A DNA stretch of 7,070 bases from an uncultured Pseudorhodoferax sp. (GCA_913776795.1 CAJYRH010000337.1:1-7070), one strand, 5' to 3'; shown: positions 1-6,663, counted from the stretch's first letter. Notes: generated by a model not told the origin, from the letters alone. A program made the numbers and translations.

Positions 1-203
1 TACTGCCCGGTGCCGTGCTCGTCCATAAGCTTGCTGGCCTCGAGCCATCTGCGATGCAACTGATTGCCGCGGCGCATCGCTTCCTGTGCCTTGCGCAGCT
101 GACGCTTCGCCAGATAGCGCCACACAGCAAAGATCGCGAGCGGAACCAGGATGCTCGCTGCGAGCAGATAGACCGCTGTGAGATGGTGCTCAGAGGGAGT
201 CAT
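1..203 (-). CDS. Small single-pass membrane protein, possibly cut by window edge
   Basis: I do not recognise the family. Reading from the ATG at 203 gives 67 codons to the window edge. The next codon begins TA, so it is either Tyr or a stop (TAA/TAG); the protein may therefore end right at the edge. Residues about 9-32 (TAVYLLAASILVPLAIFAVW and following) form one clear hydrophobic membrane helix. It is followed by a strongly basic stretch (about 33-52, with KRQLRK and MRRGNQLHRR), which predicts an N-out/C-in single-pass protein with a cytoplasmic, probably helical tail. There is no convincing Shine-Dalgarno sequence before the ATG. The gene lies on the same strand as the ankyrin gene upstream of it but 99 bases away, so it may have its own promoter. 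Seen: helix and charge pattern. Inferred: topology. Confidence 0.55.
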   Translation of the reverse strand, partial: MTPSEHHLTAVYLLAASILVPLAIFAVWRYLAKRQLRKAQEAMRRGNQLHRRWLEASKLMDEHGTGQ

Positions 204-302
204 CGTCTATTGGCAATGTTGCGAACGGCCGCAACTATAGAACGTCGGCGGCACAAAACTGCGCTGCGTGGTCAACAGTTCAGTTGGCAGTCAGGTTCAC
301 AT
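204..302 (-). promoter_or_regulatory. Short intergenic region with weak promoter candidate
   Basis: These 99 bases lie between the ankyrin stop (303-305) and the ATG at 203. The stretch is richer in A and T than its surroundings. On the minus strand it contains TATAGT (234-239), one mismatch from a sigma-70 -10 box, but the -35 position at 16-17 bases spacing (CAGTTT or GCAGTT) is poor. A TTGACC is present but about 30 bases upstream of that -10, too far to pair with it. A promoter for the small membrane gene is plausible but not proven. No strong terminator for the preceding operon was found here. Confidence 0.25.
218..235. repeat. Perfect 6-bp inverted repeat upstream of the small membrane gene
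   Basis: GTTGCG at 218-223 and CGCAAC at 230-235 are perfect reverse complements separated by 6 bases. The repeat sits 14 bases upstream of the ATG at 203, right next to a TATAGT hexamer (234-239, minus strand). It could be a small operator or a hairpin in the 5' leader of the membrane-protein gene. A 6-bp repeat can arise by chance, and there is no T-tract on the downstream side, so it is not a good rho-independent terminator. Confidence 0.3.
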
Positions 303-968
303 TCACCATTTGCCCCTCGGCTGGCGTTGGCGAACTGCATCGGCGACGAGCGTGGCCATGTCGGCGCGGTTGACGGAATTGGCGAAATCGATGGCCGTCA
401 TGCCCTGTTCGTTCTTGAGCAGAGGCTCGGCGCCTTCCTGAAGCAACAGCTTCGCCGCGGCCACGCTGCCGTAGCGCGCCGCCATCATCAGCGGTGTCGT
501 CTTGTTGGGCGACTCGGCGTCGATGAACGCGTGTTCCTCCAGCAGCAGCCGGATCACGTCCTCATGGCCGTTGGTTGCGGCGTAATGCAACGGTGTCCAG
601 CCCGTCTTGTTGACCGCTGCTCCACGCGCAATCAGCTTGCGGCACAGTGCAAGCTGACCGGCCAGCGCCGCCGCCATCAGGGGGCTTTCATCGGTCCGGT
701 TCAAGGATTCGACCTCGGTCCGCGGAAAGTCGATCAGCGCCTGCGTCACGCGTGCAGCGGACCCGCGGATGGCCAGGTACAGCCCGTGGTCCCCGTTCGG
801 ATCGCGCGTGTTCGGATCGAATCCGCGCCGAAGCAGGTCGGTGACCGTTGCCACATCGTCCTTGGCGATGGCGGCGAAAAAGTCTTCGTAAGAACCCGCG
901 CGTGCCCAGCTGCCCGTACCGAGCAGGAGGGCTGCCAACCAGTGACGCCTTTGCCAATGGGTCTTCAT
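303..968 (-). CDS. Exported ankyrin-repeat protein
   Basis: The protein has 221 residues. It starts with a signal peptide: a basic n-region (K2, R7, R8), a hydrophobic core (about 10-19) and a likely signal peptidase I site after ARA (residues 22-24). The rest is about five to six ankyrin repeats: roughly 26-58, 60-90, 91-121, 122-153 (WTPLHYAATNGHEDVIRLLL, the best match), 155-186 and a C-terminal cap to about 215. Ankyrin repeats are protein-binding scaffolds with no enzymatic activity; the partner is unknown. Export suggests a periplasmic role, as known for AnkB of Pseudomonas aeruginosa. The ATG overlaps the tatD stop in an ATGA, with a strong GGAGG (973-977) 4 bases upstream, which fixes the start. 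It is the last gene of the minus-strand run. Function beyond binding cannot be told from sequence. Confidence 0.9.
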   Translation of the reverse strand: MKTHWQRRHWLAALLLGTGSWARAGSYEDFFAAIAKDDVATVTDLLRRGFDPNTRDPNGDHGLYLAIRGSAARVTQALIDFPRTEVESLNRTDESPLMAAALAGQLALCRKLIARGAAVNKTGWTPLHYAATNGHEDVIRLLLEEHAFIDAESPNKTTPLMMAARYGSVAAAKLLLQEGAEPLLKNEQGMTAIDFANSVNRADMATLVADAVRQRQPRGKW

Positions 969-1759
969 GCTGCCTCCGGCCGGAACAAAGCGTCGAAGTT
1001 GGCGCTGGTCTGCCGGGCGACGTCCTCGACCGCGACGCCACGCACCTGCGCAATCTGCGCCGCCACATGCGGCACCCAGGCCGGCTGGTTGCTCTTGCCC
1101 CGGTGCGGCACCGGGGCCAGATAGGGGCTGTCGGTCTCGATCAGCATGCGCTCCAGCGGCACGAATGCCGCGATGTCGCGAAGGTCCTGCGCGTTTTTGA
1201 AGGTGAGGATGCCGGAAAGCGAGATGTAAAAACCCAGGTCCAAGGCTGCACGGGCCACTTGCTCGGTTTCGGTAAAGCAGTGGAACACCCCACCTGCGGC
1301 CCCTGCCGAGCCATCCTCGCCCTGCTCCCGCAGGATCGCCAGCGTGTCGTCGGATGCCGCGCGCGTGTGGATGACCAGCGGTCTGCGCAATAGCCGGCCC
1401 GCGCGGATGTGGGTCCGAAAGCGCTCGCGCTGCCATTCGACATCCGCCACGCTGCGCCCGCCCAGCCGGTAGTAGTCCAGCCCGGTTTCGCCGATGGCCA
1501 GTACGCGCGGCAGGCCCCCGCGGGTCAGCAGATCGTCCAGGCTGGGCTCCTGCACATCCTCCTGGTCCGGGTGCACGCCGACCGTGGCCCAGATCTGCGG
1601 ATGCGCCATGGCGATGCCGTGCACCGTGTCGAAGTCTTCCAGCGTCGTGCAGATGCACATCGCGCGGTCGACCCGGGCGGCCGCCATGTCGGCAAGAAGC
1701 TGCGGCAACCGCCCCAGCAGGTCGGGGTCGCTCAAGTGGCAATGCGAGTCGGTGTACAT
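965..1759 (-). CDS. tatD: TatD/YcfH-family metal-dependent deoxyribonuclease
   Basis: This 264-residue protein has the usual length for the TatD family, a TIM-barrel amidohydrolase-like fold with two divalent metals that hydrolyses DNA (3'-5' exonuclease and AP-type activities are known for family members). All hallmark motifs are present: DSHCH (H6, H8), GVHPD (61-65), IGETGLDYY (E91), VIHTR (H131), HCF (H160) and TDSPYLAP (D210), so the metal site is complete. The position downstream of tmk-holB matches E. coli ycfH (mltG-tmk-holB-ycfH), so ycfH may be the closer ortholog name than tatD itself, which is next to tatABC in E. coli. The ATG at 1759 gives the family-typical N-terminus but has no visible Shine-Dalgarno site. 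A 37-base gap separates it from pilZ upstream; its TGA overlaps the ankyrin ATG. Predicted to be cytoplasmic, with no signal peptide. Confidence 0.95.
   Translation of the reverse strand: MYTDSHCHLSDPDLLGRLPQLLADMAAARVDRAMCICTTLEDFDTVHGIAMAHPQIWATVGVHPDQEDVQEPSLDDLLTRGGLPRVLAIGETGLDYYRLGGRSVADVEWQRERFRTHIRAGRLLRRPLVIHTRAASDDTLAILREQGEDGSAGAAGGVFHCFTETEQVARAALDLGFYISLSGILTFKNAQDLRDIAAFVPLERMLIETDSPYLAPVPHRGKSNQPAWVPHVAAQIAQVRGVAVEDVARQTSANFDALFRPEAA
973..977 (-). promoter_or_regulatory. Shine-Dalgarno site of the ankyrin gene, inside tatD
   Basis: GGAGG on the minus strand, 4 bases before the ATG at 968, lies within the last codons of tatD. Together with the ATGA overlap it supports both the chosen start and translational coupling. 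Confidence 0.7.
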
Positions 1760-1771
1760 GCGCGGGCAGCA

Positions 1772-1792
1772 CCGGCGCGCGGGCCGGCGCGC
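1772..1792. repeat. GC-only direct/inverted repeat in the pilZ-tatD spacer
   Basis: CCGGCGCGC occurs at 1772-1780 and again at 1784-1792, separated by GGG. The GCGCGC cores at 1775-1780 and 1787-1792 are self-complementary, so the minus-strand transcript could form a 6-bp all-GC hairpin with a 6-base loop between the pilZ stop and the tatD start. No T-run follows it, so it is not a standard terminator. It could affect tatD translation or mRNA decay, or be chance in GC-rich DNA. Confidence 0.35.
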
Positions 1793-1796
1793 AAAA

Positions 1797-2156
1797 TCAA
1801 ACGGTTTGGGTGGGGCGGTCGGACATCAGGTGTCCGCTTAGCAGGTCCTCGATCTTTTCCTTGAGCTGGCGTGACTTCTCGTCCTTGGGAAACTGGATGC
1901 CCACGCCCTGGGTGCGGTTGCCCGATGCGCGTGCCGGCGTCACCCAGGCCACGCGGCCGGCGATGGGGTAGCGTTGCGGGTCTTCCGGCAGGGACAGCAG
2001 CACGTAGACGTCGTCGCCGAGCTGGTACTCGCGCGAGGTTGGGATGAACATCCCGCCCTCGGCGAACAGGGGAATGTAGGCCGCATACAGGGCGGCCTTT
2101 TCCTTGATGGCCAGCTGGATGACGCTGGGGCGCGGTGCCGGTGCTGGACTGCTCAT
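1797..2156 (-). CDS. pilZ: PilZ domain protein, type IV pilus PilZ-like
   Basis: This 119-residue protein is almost all one PilZ domain, the length of the small type IV pilus protein PilZ. The stretch LFAEGGMFIPT (residues 30-40) matches the F-x-GG-hF-hxT core of that subfamily, and VGIQF (about 87-91) the later beta strand. The canonical c-di-GMP motifs RxxxR and D/NxSxxG are not visible: the second position reads FAEGGMF and no RxxxR precedes it. This fits type IV pilus PilZ proteins that do not bind c-di-GMP and instead act with PilB/FimX-like partners in pilus biogenesis. The location directly after holB is the same as in Pseudomonas aeruginosa. The ATG at 2156 overlaps the holB TGA (ATGA). 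An upstream in-frame extension to 2270 exists but lies wholly inside holB and adds an Arg-rich non-conserved stretch, so it was rejected. Confidence 0.92.
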   Translation of the reverse strand: MSSPAPAPRPSVIQLAIKEKAALYAAYIPLFAEGGMFIPTSREYQLGDDVYVLLSLPEDPQRYPIAGRVAWVTPARASGNRTQGVGIQFPKDEKSRQLKEKIEDLLSGHLMSDRPTQTV

Positions 2157-3160
2157 GGTGGGCGCGAGTTTAGGGCGGTTTTCGCGTGCGCGACGAGCGA
2201 TTCCAGCATGAGGCCGGCGTTCAGCGGATGCTCGGCGACGCGCGCGCTGTCCTGCAGCTTGCGCGACCACTGCAGCAGGGTCTCCAGCCGCGCAGGCTGC
2301 GGCAGGTCGGCGCCGGCGAAGAAGCGCGGTTCAGCGCCCTGCCCCATGCGCAGCAGATCGTGGCAGAGCTTTTGCATCGCGTCGATGAGTTCGGCGGGCG
2401 CCATGCCGCTGACCGCGCCCATGTCGCCGCGCGCCAGGGCCTGCGGCAAGGCGCTCCAGGCACGGGCACTGCGGCCAGCTCCCGCCATGCGCAAGGCTTC
2501 CTGCGGCCGGCCACCTGCGGCGGCCAGCAGCACCGGGACGTCGGCCTTGTCCACGCCGTTCTGCGACTGCAACCACTCCTGCGCCTCCTGCGCCACGGGC
2601 CAGGCCATCTGGTGGCCCATGCAGCGGCTGCGGATGGTGGGCAGCAGCAGGTGCGCGGCACCGGTGGCCAGCACGAAGCGCACGTCGCCAGGTGGCTCCT
2701 CCAGCGTCTTGAGCAAGGCGTTGGCGCTGACCGCGTTCATGCGTTCGGCGGGAAACACCAGAACCGCCTTGCCGCGACCCCGGGCGCTGGTGCGCTGGCC
2801 GAACTCCACGGCTGCGCGCATGGCCTCCACACGGATCTCGCGGCTCGCCTTGCGTTTCTTGTCGTCGATCTCGGCCTGTGCCTTCTCATCCAGCGGCCAG
2901 CCCAGCGCCAGCATCTCGACTTCGGGCAGCAGCACGCACAGGTCGGCGTGGCCGCGCACGTCGATCGCGTGGCAGCTGGCGCATGCGCCACAGGCGCCCT
3001 GCCCCTGCGGTCTGTCCGCACGTTCGCACAGCCATGCCCGCGCCAGTTCCAGCGCCAGTTCGTACTGCCCCAGGCCCGACGGGCCGTGCAGCAGCCAGGC
3101 GTGGCCGCGCTGGGCCAGCAGGCTGGTGCGCTGGCGTTGCAGCCACGGAGCAAGGCTCAT
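2153..3160 (-). CDS. holB: DNA polymerase III subunit delta' (clamp loader)
   Basis: The 335-residue delta' subunit is part of the clamp loader that places the beta clamp on primed DNA. In order: a Walker A-like loop GPSGLGQ (26-32) in which the ATP-binding Lys is replaced by Gln; a zinc module with C57, C60 and C63 (plus C45 as probable fourth ligand); [11 protein letters not shown] (147-157), a strong signature shared by delta' and DnaX proteins; and the SRC sensor motif (178-180), which supplies the arginine finger to gamma/tau. Loss of the Walker Lys is normal for delta', which does not hydrolyse ATP. Compared with E. coli HolB there is an insertion of about 20 residues at roughly 81-105 (Lys/Asp-rich, DDKKRK), as I recall for betaproteobacterial HolB. 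The start overlaps the tmk stop in an ATGA with no Shine-Dalgarno site visible, suggesting translational coupling. The TGA overlaps the pilZ ATG. Confidence 0.95.
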   Translation of the reverse strand: MSLAPWLQRQRTSLLAQRGHAWLLHGPSGLGQYELALELARAWLCERADRPQGQGACGACASCHAIDVRGHADLCVLLPEVEMLALGWPLDEKAQAEIDDKKRKASREIRVEAMRAAVEFGQRTSARGRGKAVLVFPAERMNAVSANALLKTLEEPPGDVRFVLATGAAHLLLPTIRSRCMGHQMAWPVAQEAQEWLQSQNGVDKADVPVLLAAAGGRPQEALRMAGAGRSARAWSALPQALARGDMGAVSGMAPAELIDAMQKLCHDLLRMGQGAEPRFFAGADLPQPARLETLLQWSRKLQDSARVAEHPLNAGLMLESLVAHAKTALNSRPP

Positions 3161-3837
3161 CGCGGGCCCGCTTGCGCAGCGACCATGATGGCCAGCCAGC
3201 CGCGCCGCACCACCGCCGCCGTGATCTGCTGCCAGACCGCATGCCGCGTGGCATCGGCCGCGATGCGCACGAAGCGCGCGGGCGAGGATTCGGCACGCTG
3301 GGCGTAGCCCGAATGGACGCGGGCGAAGAATGCGGCGGGTTCGGCCTCGAACCGGTCAGGCGCGCGCGACGCGGCCAGCCGCTGTGCCGCCACCTCCGGC
3401 GCGAGTTCGAACCACAGCGTCATGTCGGGTTGGCGCAGCTGGCCGGCCGGCAAGCCGTCGCTCGCCTGCACCCATTGCTCGAGCGCGGCCAGCACGCCCG
3501 TGTCGAAACCGCGGCCGGCGCCCTGGTAGGCGAAGGTGGCGTCGGTGAATCGGTCGCACAGCACGACCTCTCCGCGCGCCAGCGCCGGTTCGATCACGCG
3601 CCGCAGGTGGTCGCGCCGGCCGGCGAACACCAGCAGGGCCTCGGTCAGCGCATCCATGTCCTCGTGCAGCACGAGTTCGCGCAGCCGCTCGGCCATGGGC
3701 GTGCCACCCGGTTCGCGCGTCTGCGTGACGGTGCGTCCCTGGGCGCGAAAGGCATCTGCAAGCGCCGCGATGTGGCTGGACTTGCCAGCGCCATCGATGC
3801 CCTCGAAGCTGATGAAGAGTCCGCGTGGTGGCTGCAT
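3157..3837 (-). CDS. tmk: Thymidylate kinase (dTMP kinase)
   Basis: The protein has 226 residues, slightly longer than E. coli Tmk. It phosphorylates dTMP to dTDP with ATP, an essential step in dTTP synthesis, in the cytoplasm. Motifs: Walker A GIDGAGKS (13-20); REPGGT (41-46), the dTMP-binding loop; DRF (95-97) followed by [13 protein letters not shown] (98-110), the nucleotide-binding signature; and an Arg-bearing LID region around 154-165 ([12 protein letters not shown]). The ATG at 3837 lies 5 bases after the mltG stop and gives the family-typical start just ahead of the FISFEGIDG strand; no Shine-Dalgarno site is evident. Its last codons overlap the holB start. The mltG-tmk-holB order is conserved in many proteobacteria. 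Confidence 0.96.
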   Translation of the reverse strand: MQPPRGLFISFEGIDGAGKSSHIAALADAFRAQGRTVTQTREPGGTPMAERLRELVLHEDMDALTEALLVFAGRRDHLRRVIEPALARGEVVLCDRFTDATFAYQGAGRGFDTGVLAALEQWVQASDGLPAGQLRQPDMTLWFELAPEVAAQRLAASRAPDRFEAEPAAFFARVHSGYAQRAESSPARFVRIAADATRHAVWQQITAAVVRRGWLAIMVAAQAGPR

Positions 3838-3842
3838 GTGGC

Positions 3843-4826
3843 TCAACGCCCGCGTATGTAACGGTCGACGGCCCGGTTGTGCTCGTCCAGCGAATGGCTG
3901 AAATGGCTGCTGCCATCGCCGCGCGCCACGAAGTACAAGGCCTTGGAATCGGACGGCTGTACCGCCGCCAGCAGCGAGCGCGCGCCCGGCATGGCGATCG
4001 GCGTGGGTGGCAGGCCGGGCCGCGTGTAGGTGTTGAAAGGGGTGTCGGTGCGCAGGTCGCTGCGGCGCAGGTTGCCGTCGAAGCGCTCGCCTATGCCGTA
4101 GATGACGGTCGGGTCGGTCTGCAGCAACATGCCGATGCGCAGCCGGTTGTGGAACACCGCGGAGATGTCGGCCCGGTCCTCGCCGCGGCCGGTTTCCTTC
4201 TCGACGATGCTGGCCAGCACCAGGGCATGCTCGGGCGTCTTGAGCGCGACACCCGGCAGGCGCTGGACCCAGGCCGCGTCCAGTTGCCTGTCCATGGCCT
4301 GCAGGGCCTGGCGCAGCACAGCCAGGTCGCTGCTGCCCTTGGCGTAGCTGTAGGTGTCGGGAAAGAAGCGGCCCTCGGGGGCGACGCCCGGCCGGCCCAG
4401 CGCGGCCATCAGCGCCGCGTCGTCCAGAGCCCCGCTGTCGTGCCTGATGCGTTCGGCCCTCGCCAGGGCCTGGCGCATCTGGCGAAAGGTCCAGCCTTCC
4501 ACGAAGGTCACTGCGCGCAGGGCCTGCTCGCCGCGCACCAGCTTGTCCAGCAGCGTGCGTGGCGTGGTGCCCGGGGCAAACTCGTAGCTCCCGGCCTTGA
4601 TCTGGCGCGACTGGCCCGACAGGCGGAACCAGCCGAACAAGGCCCAGTCCGGCGTCTGCACGCCGGCCTCGGTGGCCGCGCTGGCAATGGCGCGGGCGCT
4701 GCTGCCGGGCGCAATGTTCAGCTCCACGGGCGCGCGGGACAGCCGCAGGGGCTGGTCCAGCCACCACCAGGCACCTGCCGCCGCAGCGCAGGCCAACACC
4801 AGCAACACCATCAGCCCACGACGCAC
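3843..4826 (-). CDS. mltG: Endolytic murein transglycosylase MltG (YceG family)
   Basis: This 327-residue inner-membrane enzyme cleaves nascent glycan strands and is thought to release them from the peptidoglycan synthase, setting chain length. An N-terminal signal anchor (basic R2-R3, hydrophobic about 5-23) is followed by a LysM-like region (about 33-102, [15 protein letters not shown] to LLDKLVRGE) and the YceG catalytic domain. Catalytic signatures are ASIVEKETG (205-213), carrying the essential Glu, then [20 protein letters not shown] (225-244) and PFNTY/GLPPTPI (263-277). The start is GTG at 4826, with AGGG (4832-4835, minus strand) 5 bases upstream. A shorter ATG start at 4811 would remove both N-terminal arginines of the anchor, so GTG is preferred. 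It is the first gene of the six-gene minus-strand run. E. coli has pabC upstream of this gene; here the divergent ygfZ occupies that position. Confidence 0.95.
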   Translation of the reverse strand: MRRGLMVLLVLACAAAAGAWWWLDQPLRLSRAPVELNIAPGSSARAIASAATEAGVQTPDWALFGWFRLSGQSRQIKAGSYEFAPGTTPRTLLDKLVRGEQALRAVTFVEGWTFRQMRQALARAERIRHDSGALDDAALMAALGRPGVAPEGRFFPDTYSYAKGSSDLAVLRQALQAMDRQLDAAWVQRLPGVALKTPEHALVLASIVEKETGRGEDRADISAVFHNRLRIGMLLQTDPTVIYGIGERFDGNLRRSDLRTDTPFNTYTRPGLPPTPIAMPGARSLLAAVQPSDSKALYFVARGDGSSHFSHSLDEHNRAVDRYIRGR

Positions 4827-4861
4827 AGCAGCCCTACCAGCCAGGAGAACAAGAGCCGGCC
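4827..4861. promoter_or_regulatory. Divergent 35-base gap between mltG and ygfZ
   Basis: Only 35 bases separate the two divergent starts, and they contain both leaders: AGGG for mltG (4832-4835, minus strand), and AGGAG (4843-4847) and AAGAG (4851-4855) on the plus strand ahead of ygfZ. The adjacent ATGATAATTCA (4862-4872) is a rare AT-rich patch in this GC-rich sequence. It offers GATAAT (plus, 4864-4869) and TATCAT (minus, 4862-4867) as -10-like boxes on the two strands. No good -35 was found for either at normal spacing, so any promoters are weak matches or use other sigma factors. Promoter elements for each operon probably lie inside the opposing gene. Confidence 0.35.
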
Positions 4862-5803
4862 ATGATAATTCAGCCCATGCAACCCACTTCCGACACCCGC
4901 CATGGCCTCGCGCTGCTGACGCATCTGGGCGTGATCGCCGTCCAGGGCGAGGAGGCGTCCAAGTTTCTGCACAGCCAGCTGACCCAGGACTTCATGCTTG
5001 CAAGGCCCGACGAGGCGCGCCTGGCCGCCTTCTGCTCGCCCAAGGGGCGCATGCAGGCCAGCTTCATCGGTCTGCGCTGGACCGACGACCAGGTACTGCT
5101 GGTGTGCGCGCGCGACCTGCTCGCGCCCACGCTCAAGCGCCTGTCCATGTTCGTGATGCGTGCCAAGGCCAAGCTGCGCGATGCGACCGCGCAATTCCAG
5201 CTGCTCGGCGCGCTGGGCCCTGACGCAGGCGCACTGCTGGACGGCGACCCTGCGCCCTGGCACCGCCGCGAGGTCGCCGGCGGCGTGGCAGTGGCCCTGC
5301 ACCCGGCCGATGGCCAGACGCGCGCGCTGCTGGTGCTGCCTGCGCAGGCCAGCGCCCCCGACGCGCCGACACTGGCGCTGGCGGACTGGCAGCTGTCCGA
5401 GGTGCGCAGCGGCGTGGTGCTGGTCACGCAGCCGCTGTTCGAGGTGCTGGTGCCGCAGATGCTGAACTACGAGTCGGTCGGCGGCGTGAGCTTCAAAAAG
5501 GGTTGCTACCCCGGCCAGGAGGTCGTCGCGCGCAGCCAGTTCCGCGGCACGCTCAAGCGGCGCGCCTACCTCGTGCATGCAGATGCCGAATTGGCAGCCG
5601 GAGGCGAGGTCTTCCAGGCCAGCGACGCCGAGCAACCCACGGGCACCGTGGTGCAGGCCGCCGCCAACCCGGCCGGCGGCTGGGATGCGGTGGTCTCCGT
5701 GCAGATTGCGGCGGCCGAGGCCGGCGCGCTGCGTGCCGGCAGCGCGGCGGGCCCTGCCCTGCAGCTGCAGCCCCTGCCCTACGCCCTGCTGGCCGACGTC
5801 TGA
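4862..5803 (+). CDS. ygfZ: YgfZ/GcvT-like folate-binding Fe-S cluster factor
   Basis: The protein has 313 residues. YgfZ-family proteins bind tetrahydrofolate and help make or repair certain Fe-S enzymes such as MiaB. The family signature K-G-C-Y-x-G-Q-E is present as KKGCYPGQE (212-220) with the key Cys at C215; E. coli has Thr where this has Pro. Other family features are the early GVIAVQGEEASKFLHSQLTQD stretch (about 23-43), FCSPKGRM (57-64) and NYESVGGVSFKKG just before the signature. The C-terminal half (about 226-313) fits the GcvT-type barrel domain. ATG at 4862 has a weak AAGAG 6 bases upstream. A second in-frame ATG at 4877 (residue 6) is possible and would leave the AT-rich patch outside the gene. 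It is the only plus-strand gene in the window; its end overlaps the convergent fusion gene by 25 bases. Confidence 0.93.
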   Translation: MIIQPMQPTSDTRHGLALLTHLGVIAVQGEEASKFLHSQLTQDFMLARPDEARLAAFCSPKGRMQASFIGLRWTDDQVLLVCARDLLAPTLKRLSMFVMRAKAKLRDATAQFQLLGALGPDAGALLDGDPAPWHRREVAGGVAVALHPADGQTRALLVLPAQASAPDAPTLALADWQLSEVRSGVVLVTQPLFEVLVPQMLNYESVGGVSFKKGCYPGQEVVARSQFRGTLKRRAYLVHADAELAAGGEVFQASDAEQPTGTVVQAAANPAGGWDAVVSVQIAAAEAGALRAGSAAGPALQLQPLPYALLADV

Positions 5804-6663
5804 TCCGCGAGCGGCAGCACCATCTCGACGTGGGCGATGCCGACCTCGTCGAAGGGCTCGCCGCGCACCGTGAAGCCCAGCCGGCGGTAAAAGCCCTCCG
5901 CGCTGCGCTGCGCATGCAGCAGCACCTCGCGGTCACCACGCGCAGCCGCGGCCTGCACCAGCGCTTGAAGGATCCCTGCGCCCAGGTTGGCGCCGCGCAA
6001 CATGTGGCGCACGGCCATGCGACCGATCTTGGCGACGCCCGGCGCATGCTGCAGCAGGCGCCCGGTCGCGAGCGGCTGGTCCAGACGGTTGTAGAGCACC
6101 GCATGCACCGCCGTTGCATCGGCTTCATCCCACTCGTCCTCGCGCGCGATGCCCTGCTCCACGATGAATACCTCGGTGCGCACACGGCGGGCGTCGGCCT
6201 GCAGAGCCTCCCAGCCCCCCAGCCGCAGCGTGGTCACCGATTGGCCGGCCTCGTAGTCCCGCAGCAGCGCGCGCAGCGCATCGGGCACCGGGCGCGACTT
6301 TTGCTCCGTCGGATCGGCAAATACGTAGACGAGCTCGCCCGTGATGAGCAGCTGGCTGCCGCGGAAGATCGCACCGACGAAGCGCATGGAGCTGCGGCCC
6401 ACGTGTTCGCACTTGAGCGCCACGTCGAGCTGGTCGTCGTTGCGTGCCGAGGCGTGGTATTCGACGGTTGCCTTCTTCACGTAGAGCTCGCCGCCCAGCG
6501 CCGTGAAACACTCCTCGTAAGGCAGCGCCAGGGCACGCCAGTAGGCGGTGACGGCCGTGTCGAAGTACATCAGGTAGTGGCCGTTGAAGACGATCTTCTG
6601 CATGTCCACCTCGACCCAGCGCACGCGAAGGCGGTGGAAGAAGCGGAAGTCCTGGCGTTTCAT
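5779..6663 (-). CDS. Fused hotdog acyl-CoA thioesterase and GNAT acetyltransferase
   Basis: This 294-residue protein has two domains in one uninterrupted frame. Residues about 1-130 are a YbgC/FadM-like hotdog thioesterase: RVRWVEVDMQKIVFNGHYL (13-31) contains the expected catalytic Asp (D20) and the following N-x-x-Y helix start. Residues about 140-290 are a GNAT N-acyltransferase: VFIVEQGIAREDEWDEAD (165-182), IGRMAVRHMLRGANLGAGIL (213-232), the acetyl-CoA pyrophosphate loop region, then AQRSAEGFYRRLGF (251-264) and GIAHVEM (275-281), resembling the ElaA/YjcF group. Separately these would hydrolyse acyl-CoA and transfer an acyl group from CoA to an amine; the true substrates are unknown. 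The ATG at 6663 overlaps the hydrolase stop (ATGA) and has AGGAG (6671-6675) 7 bases upstream. Both catalytic cores appear intact, so this is a fusion, not decay. Confidence 0.88.
   Translation of the reverse strand: MKRQDFRFFHRLRVRWVEVDMQKIVFNGHYLMYFDTAVTAYWRALALPYEECFTALGGELYVKKATVEYHASARNDDQLDVALKCEHVGRSSMRFVGAIFRGSQLLITGELVYVFADPTEQKSRPVPDALRALLRDYEAGQSVTTLRLGGWEALQADARRVRTEVFIVEQGIAREDEWDEADATAVHAVLYNRLDQPLATGRLLQHAPGVAKIGRMAVRHMLRGANLGAGILQALVQAAAARGDREVLLHAQRSAEGFYRRLGFTVRGEPFDEVGIAHVEMVLPLADQTSASRA

Noticed and set aside
245..300. Possible terminator after the ankyrin gene (AACTG ... CAGTTTT on the minus strand)
   Set aside because: Only a 5-bp stem with a 14-base loop and a 4-base T run; too weak to call.
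15..1124. Long plus-strand open frame of 369 codons opposite the ankyrin gene and tatD
   Set aside because: It is antisense to two well-supported genes, is rich in Arg, His, Gln and Cys with no recognisable motif, and is explained by GC-rich codon bias producing few stops.
1974..3307. Two long plus-strand open frames opposite pilZ and holB
   Set aside because: Low-complexity Ala/Arg/Ser-rich translations without motifs; the minus strand carries intact HolB and PilZ signatures.
3157..4767. 536-codon minus-strand reading that would fuse tmk to upstream sequence
   Set aside because: The part upstream of 3837 is an out-of-frame reading of mltG (Arg/Pro/Gly-rich); the true tmk start is the ATG at 3837.
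3825..4865. Plus-strand 346-codon frame opposite mltG
   Set aside because: It mirrors mltG, which has its full catalytic motifs; the translation is Gln/Gly/Ala-rich and resembles nothing.
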